DNA of 64,000 bases from Anisodus tanguticus (Eukaryota > Streptophyta > Magnoliopsida > Solanales > Solanaceae). The stretch covers positions 51,144,653-51,208,652 of the forward strand of contig CM067543.1 of assembly GCA_034509755.1 (NCBI GenBank), in the 5' to 3' direction. The notes below the pieces were generated by a model that saw only the letters and a program-made list of their open reading frames with translations, searched no databases and had not been told where the DNA came from. How positions within the stretch are numbered: the first letter of the stretch is position 1; each line of letters begins with the position of its first letter. The translations under genes were made by a program, and so were the position numbers. Of this stretch, positions 53,856 through 64,000 are shown in pieces.

Positions 53856-56816
53856 ATGGCTGCTAACAAGTTTGCAACCATGTTACACAAAAATACCAAC
53901 AAGATCACACTTATTCTTATCTATGCAATCTTAGAATGGACTCTTATAATTCTACTACTCCTCAACTCTCTCTTCTCCTATATGATCATCAAATTTGCTC
54001 AATATTTTGGCCTAAAGCCACCTTGTCAATTATGTTCTCGTGTTGATCATCTATTCGATCATCAAGAGACTAAAACTTTGAACAAAAATCTTCTCTGTGA
54101 AGCTCATAACATTGAAATTTCCAAATTGGGATTCTGCTCAAATCATCAGAAGTTGGTTGAATTTCAAGATATGTGTGAGGATTGCTCGTCCTCACGCCCC
54201 GGTTTTCGTGGTGTTTCAGAGAATTTAGCTTTGTTGGAAGTGATCAAGAATCGTAACAAGGAAGTTACTGAGGTGAGTTTGAAGTGTTCTTGCTGTGGTG
54301 TGAACTTGGAGAGCAAATTTTCAACTGCTAATTATATTTTGATTAAGCCTTGTTTTGATGATTTGTCATATACGCGAAAAGACAATTTGGTTATTGAGTC
54401 AGTAGATGATGATCTAATGGATAAAGTTGATGATTTGGACAAAGAAAGATCAGATTTTGCTATAGAAAATGAAGAAAAGACTGATCTTTCTGATGATTTG
54501 GATAAAGAAAGATTAGATTTTGCCATTGAAAGTTGTGGAAATGAAGAAAAGACTAATCTTTCTGATGATTTGGTTCTTGAAGGAGTAACAGATTACATAG
54601 AGGAGACCTATAGAGAAAGGGTAATGAAAGATCAAGGTGTTCAAGCTTGTTTGATTGAGGACACATCTTTTGAATTTTCTCCTCAGCATTTGGATTTCTT
54701 CATTGAATGTAGTGGTCATAAGTTGGTTCCTATTGAATTGTTTGATTCAACTACTGAGGAACATCATAGCAAAAACCACGAGATGCGCGAAAATCATAAA
54801 AATGATGATGAAGTCAATGAATTTGAATTGCTTGTTGAGAACAAGACTATGGAAGTGGAAAAAGAACAAGAAGTTTCTGAGCACAAGAGTGAGGAGGAAC
54901 CTAAATTTGCAGTTCTTGATTCCATAGAGATGGAAGAAGATGAAAATGGTTTTGGTTTTTATGTCGAAGAATGCCATTCAGTGAAGGAGGTTTATGAAGA
55001 AATTGACAATACTCAATTGCACCAAGAACCTGACAAAGATAATGATCAAATTGTGGTTGAAAGTATAAGGGAAGAAAAAGATTCAGATGTTCAACCAGGT
55101 ACATATTATAATATTCTGTAGACTAATTTTAATTTATTTTCACTTAGAAATTTGTGGATCGAAGTATGTTTCTTGAGTTATTCTTGCATTTTCCCTTTGT
55201 AGTTTCAAAAGAGGTTTCCCAAATGCCAACAATTTATGAAACTGATGCAGATGTGTTAATTGGAAATGAAGTTCCTGATATGAGTCTACCAGATGAGATT
55301 CCATGTCAAGGAGCTCTTAATTCATGTACACATGAAGAAACTTTCACAAATTCTGCCCATTTCCATGAAGTTGATCAACATGGTAAGCTAAGAATTTTTC
55401 TTTTATTCCCTGATAATCTTGTTTAGCGTGAAGTAAGAAATGGTTTAGCTCACTTTGCCTATGGATGTGCTGTTATATATTCATTACTTTTGTTGTACCA
55501 TGTTAGGTCCTAAAGAAGATCAAGAGAAACTAGTAGAATTGAAGTTATTATCAGTTGAGTTTGATGAGCAAGTGATGAACAACCAATCATCAATATCTTC
55601 GAAATTGGATGAAATTGAAGAAGATAAAGTCCCAGAAACGCAAACTTCTCTCGATGGCATCCAAAAGTTACATAAGAAATTACTACTCCTTGAGAAGAAA
55701 GATTTCGGAACCGAGTCTTTGGATGGGAGTGTGGTTAGTGAGTTAGATGATGGAGAAACAGTTTCTACGATCGAACACCTGAAATCAGCGTTAAAAGCTG
55801 AGAGAAAGGCGCTACATGCCTTGTATACGGAGCTAGAAGAAGAGAGAAGTGCTTCTGCTGTGGCTGCTAATCAGACAATGGCTATGATGAATAAGCTTCA
55901 AGAAGAAAAATCAGCAATGCAGATGGAAGCTTTGCACTACCAACGAATGATGGAAGAACAATCGGAGTATGATCAAGAAGCGTTGCAACTCTTGAACGAG
56001 CTTATGGTGAAGAGGGAGAAGGAAAAGCAAGAGCTAGAGAAAGAATTGGAAGTATATAGGAAAAAGTTATTGGAATATGAAGCAAAAGAAAAGACGACAA
56101 GGATGTTGAAGAGAAGCAAAGATGGAAGTGCAAGAAGCGGATTTTCATCAGCCTATTGTAGCAATGGTGAGGATAGTGAGGAGTTGTCTATTGATTTGAA
56201 CCAAGAAGTAACGGAAGATGAAAGCTTTTATGATCATAATCAAGAATGTGAGGATCATAAAGTTCAAGTTGATGCTGTTCTAGAATTGGAAGAATCGTTT
56301 GTTGATTTCGAGGAAGAGAGGATGTCGATTCTTGAGCAGCTAAAGATGTTGGAAGAAAAGCTTATAACTATGGATGATGAAGATGTGAAAAAGTTCGAGG
56401 ATGTTAGGCCAACAGGCGATTCATATAGAGAGAATGGAGATCATATAGAGGAAAGTGGAAATGTTTATTTGAGTGAAATGAATGGGAAACTAACTGTCAA
56501 TGCAGAGGGAAAGGGACTTCTTCCACTTTTTGATGCAATGAGCGACGATAATGGAGATGTTATACAAATTGGACATGAAAATGGCTTCCATTCCGATGTG
56601 GAAAACAAGAATCTAGATGTGGAAGAGGAGTTGGATAATCTACATGAAAGGCTACAAGCTCTTGAGGCAGATAGGGAGTTCCTAAAGAATTGCGTTAGTA
56701 CATTGAAGAAAGGCGATAAAGGCATGGATCTTCTTCATGAAATTTTACAACATCTACGTGATCTAAAAAACGTTGATCTTCGTGTAAGGAGCTCATGTAA
56801 TAGTCTCATGTTATAG
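53856..56816 (+). CDS. MYOB: Myosin-binding protein, MyoB2/MyoB3-like, three exons, 910 aa
   Basis: Exons 53856-55098, 55203-55382 and 55507-56816, GT/AG borders, in frame. MyoB proteins are membrane-anchored receptors that bind the globular tail of class XI myosins on vesicles and support organelle movement and cell growth. The N-terminus MAANKFATMLHKNTNKI leads into a hydrophobic anchor (about 18-50), then PPCQLCSRVDHLF and further Cys-rich CxxC motifs (DMCEDC; CSCCGV). A long acidic Glu/Asp-rich middle follows. The GTD-binding (DUF593) coiled coil lies at about 560-662, with IEHLKSALKAERKALHALY, ASAVAANQTMAMMNKLQEEK, ALHYQRMMEEQSEYDQEALQ and NELMVKREKE. The family's C-terminal block LEALEADREFLKNCVSTLKKG and LLHEILQHLRDL is present near the stop. 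Length and ends agree with Arabidopsis MyoB2. A 3' UTR intron (56857-56951) is possible. Intact. Confidence 0.93.
54429..54563 (+). repeat. In-frame tandem duplication in MyoB exon 1
   Basis: A 63-bp unit (54429-54491) encoding DDLDKERSDFAIENEEKTDLS recurs at 54492-54563 with a 9-base (three-codon) insertion. Frame is kept. It lies in the acidic spacer after residue 191. Confidence 0.9.
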
Positions 56817-57184
56817 TCAAGTTCTAGGTCAATTATCGCACCAAAGAAGATATCTGGTAATTTTGCGCTCTCTTTAACTCAATAATGTCATATGTTCTTG
56901 AATGTCTATCACATTGTCTAACTTCTTTCATCTTGTTTTTCGCTATTTCAGACCTTGGAAGCTATTTAACTAAAATGGAAACTCATGATGCAACCGGAAT
57001 CTATGCAATAGCTGATAAAATTCTGCTCTCATTGCAGGAATTTTCTGTGAGGGTAAATCTCTTGACAGAGAAATCAGTCCCTGGAAATGGTCTGTACATT
57101 TTGGTCCTAATGGTAGACACTAATGGTTTTGAGGTCTGCCTATGTTTTTGTTCTCAAGCTTCAATAATCATTTGTCAAAGTTAA

Positions 57185-58650
57185 ACCAGAAAACGGTGGT
57201 GTTCGAGTTAGCGTACGTCTCCACTTTTTGTGGGCAAAAGGGGGAAATGATGAATGTGTTTGTGTAGTCCAGTTAGGGTGAAGCCATTTTGTCTTCAAAA
57301 AGAGAACGATGATGGCCGAGTTAGCTTATGTGCACCTTAATTATTTTATCAGGTACCTCCTATCTTCCACTAATACAAATCTGACTTTTGTATGCTATGG
57401 AAAGGAAAAGGCACTGGCTTGCTTAGCTGGAGAGTCCAACAAAGATTCCAGTGGCAGGCAATTTGTCATTGTTTATTGTAGACAATTAGGAGTAGAAACA
57501 TTTTTCTTGTCCTTTTATCATTTTAAAGGGTTAAGGCATAGAGGGGAAATTAACTTCTTTTTTGCCTTATCTCAATCATCTTTTTAATCATTTCATCACA
57601 TGAGATTTGTTATTGTTTTAGAAGGCAAAGTTGTCTAGTTGTACACTACATGTGTCTTTGTAAGAGTATTTCTGTAGTTATGTTTCTTTTTCTATCTTTT
57701 TCATTATTTGGACAGCCAGCTTTCATTCTTTTCTTTGTTGTAAAGTTCATCCCAATAATATTATGGATGTGCAAAACTACACCTTCTATTGTTATGGAAT
57801 AGTAGTTAAGATAGAAGGAAAGCCAAATATTTCTTTCAACAGATTGTTTTGGTTTAAGCAAAAACAGAAGTTTGGTAGGTTGAGGGAGAATAACTAGTAT
57901 CTCTAACTTATTCAACTTTCTTGATTTCTCTTCTTAAACCCATTGCAAACGGCATTGCAAAAATGATTGAATTTTCAAACGCCCCGGAGGTGCTTGGGAA
58001 TGGTCAAAGAAGTTGAATAATAGGATCACTATAACTATAGCCCTCGATAAGTTTATACAAAATGGAAGTAATTTATTTAATATTTTGAATGACTAATTAC
58101 AAAGTGATCATTTCATTTTTATAGGCTGATTCGATTTATTGCTCTTTTCTTCCGTCTATTTCACTTTTGAGGGTTGGTTCACATATACGACCTTTGTACC
58201 TAAAGGAAACATGCATAATTAGTGAAACCAAAAAGGGCTATAACAGCTAAGAGGGTAGCTTTAACATGATTACAAAAGTAAGCTTGTGTATATGCAAGCT
58301 AAGTACCTAATCTTTATTAGCATATTTTAATGATAGTTTAAGACACATTATTGTGAAGTTCTATGAGACATAATGATGACTAGTGTCATGCTGGTTCCAT
58401 GAACTCACCTTCCCCTATACCTTGATTATATCTTAAAAGCAAACTAAAGCTAAATAAGCAGATCTTGTTTGTGGTGTAACCCTTTCAGAATGGTCTGAAA
58501 GCTAAAGTTTTTGTTTTGCAAAAGAAAAAGTAAAAAGATCAAATTTTCAATCAAATATCTAGAAGGATTTTTTTCTTCCATTTTCTTGTTATAATCTCAC
58601 TCGTTTGTTAGTACTGTTGGTCCACATATTTAATGTCTATAGCCTTAACG
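57185..58650. other. No gene seen
   Basis: Downstream of the MyoB gene; the first part probably includes more 3' UTR. The rest is spacer. No coding region or bounded repeat is supported. Confidence 0.4.
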
Positions 58651-58668
58651 CAATTATCATACTCACCA

Positions 58669-58843
58669 AAGGTTGGTGCACAAAGCATCCCGAGTTAGCA
58701 AGGTTCAGGAAAGGGCCGCACCTCAAAGGGTGTGATGTAGACAGTCTACTATAATGCAAATATTAATGACTGTTTTACGGCTCGAACCCGTGACCTATAG
58801 ATCATACGGAGACAACTTTACCATTGATACAAGGTTCCCCTAT
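58669..58843 (-). mobile_element. tRNA-derived SINE
   Basis: On the minus strand: GGGGAACCTTGTATCAATGG with A-box-like GGTAAAGTTG, then B box GGTCACGGGTTCGAGCC. The 3' body contains GGCCCTTTCCTGAACC-type and GCACCAACC text that matches the fragment at 23374-23446. Imperfect 15-bp flanks (TTATCATACTCACCA / TTATTACACTCACCA) fit target duplications. Confidence 0.85.
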
Positions 58844-59154
58844 AGTTATTACACTCACCACAGGCTATAAATAGATGATGACATTCTTCCACCATTAATC
58901 GGAGGTTTCAAATATGAGTATTTGGAATAACGAAATTTCTGATAAGAAGTGTTTTCAACCCCTTTAAGGGACTTTACATGATGAATCTGAATTAATCGAG
59001 TCAGTAAATTTCGAATAGCAAATCCTTAAAAAATCAAATATCATAAAATCAAGGTTCCTTCTAAGTAAAGTGAATTTCCACCTTTTCGTGCGAAACTATA
59101 AATATTTCCCACTTCTTACTAGGTTTGTGTTTTACTAAGTGTAACAACTGATCT

Positions 59155-59380
59155 TTTTTTTTTGTTTCTGTTGACGAAGGAACCCGTAGCCGCTACTCTC
59201 TCGAGTGTGCATAGGGTAAACCCCGGACTGACGCAATAGCCTGCAAACCACGTCAGCCGATTAACCACACTTGACAAGCCATGTGTGACATGCTCAACCA
59301 AGAAGGTTTATGCAGGGGATCGAACTCGTGACCTTACGGTCCCACGCTCTACTGCTACACCAACTTGGCTATCCTTGCGG
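59155..59380 (-). mobile_element. tRNA-derived SINE
   Basis: On the minus strand it begins GGATAGCCAAGTTGGTGTAG (A box), continues to B box GGTCACGAGTTCGATCC, and ends with GGGTTCCTTCGTCAACAG and an A-rich tail. Flanks GTGTAACAACTGATCT and GTGTGCAACAATTGATCT are a near-perfect target duplication. The fragment at 4670-4749 is the 3' end of the same family. Confidence 0.88.
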
Positions 59381-59398
59381 GTGTGCAACAATTGATCT

Positions 59399-60882
59399 GA
59401 TACCTAGTACCAGTGATGGCCCTCAAAATGGGGATAAATTGACCAGAAATTAATTGGTGGGAACATTATGTTTTGGTTCATTTCCCATCAAACCACACAA
59501 CATATTTTCCACACATTAGTTGGGACTAAAAAATGGCTGTATTATTTTTGTACATATCCCCCGTGACTAAATGCAACATCTACTATATTCCAATTCCAAT
59601 ACTACTATATTTCCTTCATTATTATTGTTTCCAATTCTTTTGTCTGCTTGTATTTTGGTAAGTTTAATTTTGCAATTTCTTCCGATCATTCAATAGAAGT
59701 TGGCAATAATTATTGCATAATTGTAAGTATGTCAACAGCAAGATTGCACATGGAAAAGTCCAGCCAGTTCCATTTCCATCTTACAAGCACAATTTGGATC
59801 TTTTAAAATAAAGAAATTAACAGAAATAACATATTTTAATCTATAAGGCTGTCACACAGGCTACATTAATCCCTAAGGCTAGGATTCGAAAATATTCTTA
59901 AAAAAACTTTAATTAAAAGCAATTATTATGTTTTATTGTACCGAAGAGGTTATTTACGATACTGTTTTAATATGTCCTCTATCAGAATTATTCGTAAGAT
60001 TCCATTTAATATTTCTCAGCAATTTCCAAAGATTTTTCTTCTTCTCTTTTTTCTTTTCTTATTTTTGAGTCGTACTAATTCCATACACTTGAATTGACAA
60101 TGATACCAGTCGATCTCTACTATAATTATAAGATACCTTTTTTTCTAGAAAAAAGAAGAAGTATATTTAATTTATTTGATTTTAAAATATGCCATGTGTT
60201 ACGACATATATAATATTATGTTAATATACACTTTCCATTGTGGTGTTTATTTCTATATTCGTCAATCTTCCTTTGAAGTGGTTCTTGAACTAATTTTCAT
60301 TAGAATATTGAAATTTATGAACAATTTTCTTCTTTTGTTACTAAGTTTGGTTCCTGTGAGTTTTTTTTTCCTCCAATGTACTATATCTTTTTTTTTTTTA
60401 AAAAAAAAAACTCTGATTAGATAGGGTTTCACAAATAGATTGAAAAGAATATCAAAATATATTTTTCCGAAAATACTCCTATTATTGCACGCAATATTTC
60501 TTACTACTTCAATATTCGATCTTCCTAAATAATTGGTAACCAACTTGGCCTCCCTATCACCAACCATCATCGTAAGAGTAAAGATTACCAATTTATCTTG
60601 GATCGTATGAATAACCGACTAAAAGGTTGAAAAGCAAAACTTCTTACCCTGGTCAACTCCGTCCTTTCAACAATTCCTAATTATTCAATTCAAATCAACA
60701 TGTTGCCCAAAAGTTCGACACATCGATCGGATCCAGAGAAACTTTCTTTGGGGAACCACTACGGAAAGAAGGAAAATCCATCTAGTCAACTAGAAAACTG
60801 TCACTCTTCCTAAAAACCCAGGAGACCTGGGTATATATAAAACCCATGGTAAAAACTGTCCTTATTTCTAGCCTACTTCTAC
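59399..60882. other. No gene seen
   Basis: AT-rich spacer with homopolymer runs (60385-60410). No feature is supported. Confidence 0.4.
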
Positions 60883-62710
60883 ACTCGAACGGGATAGAGT
60901 GGTTTGCCTCTTGGCATACCATGAAATGAGATTATCCCCTAGGAACACATAGTAACAGGAGGTGGAGCATCGCGTGTCCGGACATCCTGCCCAATTTGCA
61001 TCCGTGTATGATAACAACCTGGTCGGTGCATAAGGGTATAGATGCAATCTATAATCAAGTGTGCCCTTAACGTATTAAATGATACGTTTAAGAGAAGTAA
61101 AGTGAGGCTCCCTAGGGCATGCTTAAATAAAAACACATGTTGAATAACATAAGCAATATTAGGCTTGGTAAAAGTAAGATCCTGAAGTGCACCTGCAAGA
61201 CTTCTATAAAGTGTAGGGTCAGACACTAGATCACCATCAACAGCACTAAGCTTCGATTTAGAGTAAACAGGAGTGCGCATGATCTTGCAATTCGTCATTT
61301 TAGCCATGTACACAATCTCATCTGCATACTTACGCTGGCACAGTAACATGGTATCGACAGATCTAGTCACTGATATCCCTAGGAAGTAACTCAACTTCCC
61401 CAAGTTAGTCATGGCAAATTCGGTTTTAAGTAGTGCAATGATATCATTTTTCAACACATCAGAGGAGTCAGTAAGAACAATATCATCCACATACAACAAT
61501 AAATAGGCAATGTTACTACCTCGATGAAAAATTAAGAGAGAATTATCATACTTGCTGCATACAAACCCAATATGCATAATGTAATTAGCAAAGTGTTCAT
61601 ACCACGCTCTGGGGGCCTGTTTCAAGCCATTAAGGGACTTACGAAGACGACATACATAATGATGGGTCTCCGGGTGAACAAAGCCTGGCGGCTGGTGCAT
61701 GTACACAGTTTCCTTCAAGTCCCCATGTAGGAAAACATTCTTTACATCAAGCTGATGAATCGACCAATGCTTACCCATAGCGATGCTCAGAACTGTGCGA
61801 ATGGTAGCCGGTTTAACAACCGGACTGAACGTCTTACCACAATCAATACATTCCTGTTGATTAGTACCATTAGCCATAGGTCTTGTCTTGTATCTCTCTA
61901 GGTCACCACTATCTCTGAATTTGTGATGAAATAGCCATATGCATCGGATCACATTCACCCCTTCCGGTCTAGGAACTAAATCCCAAGTATGCTATTTTGT
62001 TAAAACATTAAATTCCTCACATATGACCACATTCCAATTAGGGTCAAGTTTGGCCAATTTTGGGTTTTTGGGAATTGGGGATATTGTTTGGGCAGACAGG
62101 TTGAAGTGGGTTTTGGGTTTGAAAATTTTGTGTTGAGCGCGGGTTTCCATTTTATGGGTAGGGAGAAGGACTGGGTTGATAGTGGTATGGAGAGACGGTG
62201 GTGCAGTGGTCGATGGAAATGGTGTGTGGATCGATGACTGGCTGGGTGGATCGATGGTGTGCGACTGGGCTGAGTGTGATGACTGATTAGTGGTTTCTGA
62301 CGGGTAGGCCGATTGGGTGGTCTGGGTCGATGGGTTTTGGGTTCGACAGAGTGGTGGGTCAAGGTGATAGGTACTGGTGGGTAGGTGGTTGTGGGGGTTC
62401 GATGGTTGCTGGTGAAGTGTGGGTTATCGATATCTGTGGTGGGTGAGTGATTGACCGGTGAAGACAACAAGATGTTGGGGATTGGTGGGTTGGGGGATAC
62501 GGGTCGGAGCGGAATGTCAGCGGTGGAGGAGTGGTCGTCGGGACAGTGATGGAGGTGGACTGACCGAGAGGAGACTGAGTAGAGGCAATGGAAATGATGG
62601 CTGCTGCCGGAACAGTGGCAGCTCGACCGAGAGGAGACTGGGCAGAGGTAGAGGGTACAGTGGCTACTACCGAAACAGTGACAGCTCGACCGAGAGCAAG
62701 ACGGGGAAGC
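60883..62710 (-). mobile_element. Copia fragment, minus strand, with long open RT
   Basis: Same family as the Copia pair at 41.4-49.4 kb. A 339-codon open frame (61958-60939) covers the RT: NVIRCIWLFHHKFRDSGDLE, the THE-like ANGTNQQE, FSPVVKPATIRTVLSIAMGK, QLDVKNVFLHGDLKETVYMH, RLRKSLNGLKQAPRAWYEHF, YVDD at residues 156-159, and FAMTNLGKLSYFLGISVTRS. After about residue 260 the text shifts out of register. Upstream (62000-62470) is the proline/threonine/serine-rich linker between integrase and RT. Gag, protease, most of integrase and both LTRs are missing. The left end cuts inside RNase H, the right end meets another element. Confidence 0.88.
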
Positions 62711-64000
62711 GGTGATCCTGAAGCATATACAAGTTATTAAAAACTTGTTTGTAATCTTTAAATGAATTAAATGAACTAAGGTTGATGTACTGAAATCACC
62801 TTAATAAATATTTATTGATGAAGGGTACAAAGATAACTCTGTTTACCCTTATCCCTTTAGGATATTCAAAATTATTCATAATGTTGTGCAAGTTGCTAAC
62901 TTGAATATTATCAGAGCTTTTGAAGAATTTCCGAAAAGCAGTAGACTACCTGTTAAAAGAAGTTGAAATGAGAAAAGTAGATTGGTCCTGAAGTACCATA
63001 TATTTGTTCAATTGATGCATTTATTTATCTTGATATAACTATGAGCATGATATAATTTCTTCCGTACACGGAGATACTGAAATAAGATCAATTGCTTATT
63101 GTCGATTTGATGAGAGAATTTTTTCAAAATTAGGGGGAGTTGAAATAAAAAGGGAATTTTTGTGGAAAAATTCATCATCGTCTCATCTTGATCTACGTGC
63201 TTCTATTAGTGAGCAAGAGGTCCAAAAGATTATTCAATTACAGAAAATAGAAAATCAAATGCCAGACACATCTATAGATTTGAAAAGGATTACCGAATCA
63301 CATATCCCTGCAAAGAATGTCCCAATTCGGATGGAAGTCCATGTAGGACCATCTACTAATGTCATAGCAAATGAGTTCAAAAGCACGCCTGAAGCGTGAT
63401 ATACCATTAGGTTCTATGGATCAGAATCCTAGAAAAAGAAAAATAAATGGTCAAGATGGCACTAAGAAAGAATCTCATAAAGAAGTGCAAGATTTGATCA
63501 ATCCTGATATTCTTGAAGAAATCATTGAGCTGCGAACTCAAGAAAACAATGAAATATCAATAAATTCAATTGATGTTATGACTATTTGAATCGCTTGGAA
63601 GTAAATGTGGTTTGAAATACCACAACCTTATATGAAGATAATGCAGCATGCATTGCTCAATTGAAGGGATGATTCAGAAAATGAGATAGGACAAAAGCAC
63701 ATTTCACCAAAGTTGTTCTTCACACACAAGCTCCAAAAGAATGGTGATATCAACGTGCAACAGATTCATTCAAGTGATACTATGATTGATTTGTTCACTA
63801 AGTCTCTACCAACTGTAACTTTCGAGAAGATGGTGCACAAGATTGGAATATGAAGACTCAAGCATTTGGACTGAAGTTCTCATCAGGGGAGTTAATACAT
63901 GTTGTACTCTTTTTTCCATATAAGGTTTTGTCCCACTGGATTTTTCTTGTAAGGTTTTTAATGAGACAACCAAAATATGTATTATTAGAAATGTGTACTC
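62711..64000 (+). mobile_element. Second-family Copia element, rearranged, running off the window
   Basis: Coding traces are out of the usual order: an RNase H-like EVPYICSIDAFIYLD piece (about 62990-63040), then an integrase-RT linker (63160-63590) with SSSSHLDLRASISEQEVQKI and LGSMDQNPRKRKINGQDG, then an RNase H C-terminal trace (AAATGAGATAGGACAAAAGC onward to about 63850). The usual RT between linker and RNase H is missing. A purine-rich CATCAGGGGAGT then leads to an LTR-like GTTAATACATGTTGTACTCT from about 63890, which continues past the end. This is a Tnt1/Tork-like type, different from the other Copia copies here. Confidence 0.7.
63890..64000 (+). repeat. Partial 3' LTR of the second-family Copia element
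   Basis: Starts shortly after the purine-rich CAGGGGAG and contains AAGGTTTTGTCCCACTGGAT and GTAAGGTTTTTAATGAGACA, typical of the R/U5-side text of Tork-type LTRs. Cut by the window end. Confidence 0.65.

Noticed and set aside
58669..59380. tRNA genes suggested by A and B boxes
   Set aside because: The boxes belong to SINEs: no cloverleaf completes, a long non-tRNA body follows, and target duplications flank the units.
60262..60591. 109-codon minus-strand frame
   Set aside because: It crosses poly-A/T runs, has low-complexity Phe/Lys content and no recognised motif.

Overview
The window is plant nuclear DNA, most probably from a Solanaceae species (nightshade family). Three intron-containing genes read as flowering-plant families. 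The repeats (an RTE-type LINE with a TTG-repeat tail, several tRNA-derived SINEs, foldback elements beginning GGGAAAAGGGTCAAATA, hAT elements beginning TAGGGGTG) resemble repeats I associate with tomato, potato, tobacco and relatives. The genus cannot be fixed from the sequence alone. No prokaryotic feature, organellar block, rRNA array or CRISPR array was seen.

Three genes look intact. (1) 1947-3460, minus strand: a two-exon gene for a 136-residue DUF7054 (At4g22758-like) protein of unknown function. (2) 13846-26079, plus strand: a 15-exon gene for a 562-residue ANTH-domain clathrin assembly protein of the At5g35200 (PICALM3) type. All exon joins keep frame. (3) 53856-56816, plus strand: a three-exon gene for a 910-residue myosin-binding protein (MyoB family, GTD-binding/DUF593 domain, N-terminal membrane anchor). 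The clathrin adaptor and the myosin receptor both belong to membrane traffic, but nothing suggests co-regulation; each is a separate transcription unit.

Everything else is repeat-derived or featureless AT-rich DNA. 0.3-13.5 kb: a short MITE with a microsatellite, a Copia integrase fragment, SINE pieces, a broken RTE LINE (5.3-6.9 kb), a hAT element (7.6-8.4 kb), a pseudogene fragment of the splicing factor TFIP11/STIPL1 (9.2-9.6 kb) and LTR-like repeats (10.5-11.5 kb). The clathrin-gene introns hold tandem duplications of their own splice-junction regions, a foldback Mutator-like element with a 9-bp target duplication, a hAT element with an 8-bp duplication, a Stowaway MITE and SINEs. 28.0-37.1 kb: a complete but dead Tat-lineage Gypsy retrotransposon (LTRs, 5-bp target duplication GGTCC) with an antisense extra ORF and no visible integrase. 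38.4-39.1 kb: a palindromic TRIM-like element flanked by a 5-bp duplication. 41.4-49.4 kb: two Copia elements of one family head to head. 51.3-52.5 kb: a hAT element with repeat-rich ends. 58.7-59.4 kb: two SINEs. 60.9-64.0 kb: a third copy of the same Copia family, then a different rearranged Copia whose 3' LTR runs off the window.

I found no convincing undescribed system. The most unusual items are the palindromic TRIM dimer, the splice-junction duplications and the 3'-end duplication in the clathrin adaptor gene, and the antisense ORF of the Gypsy element. All calls come from reading the sequence; no database search or alignment program was used.
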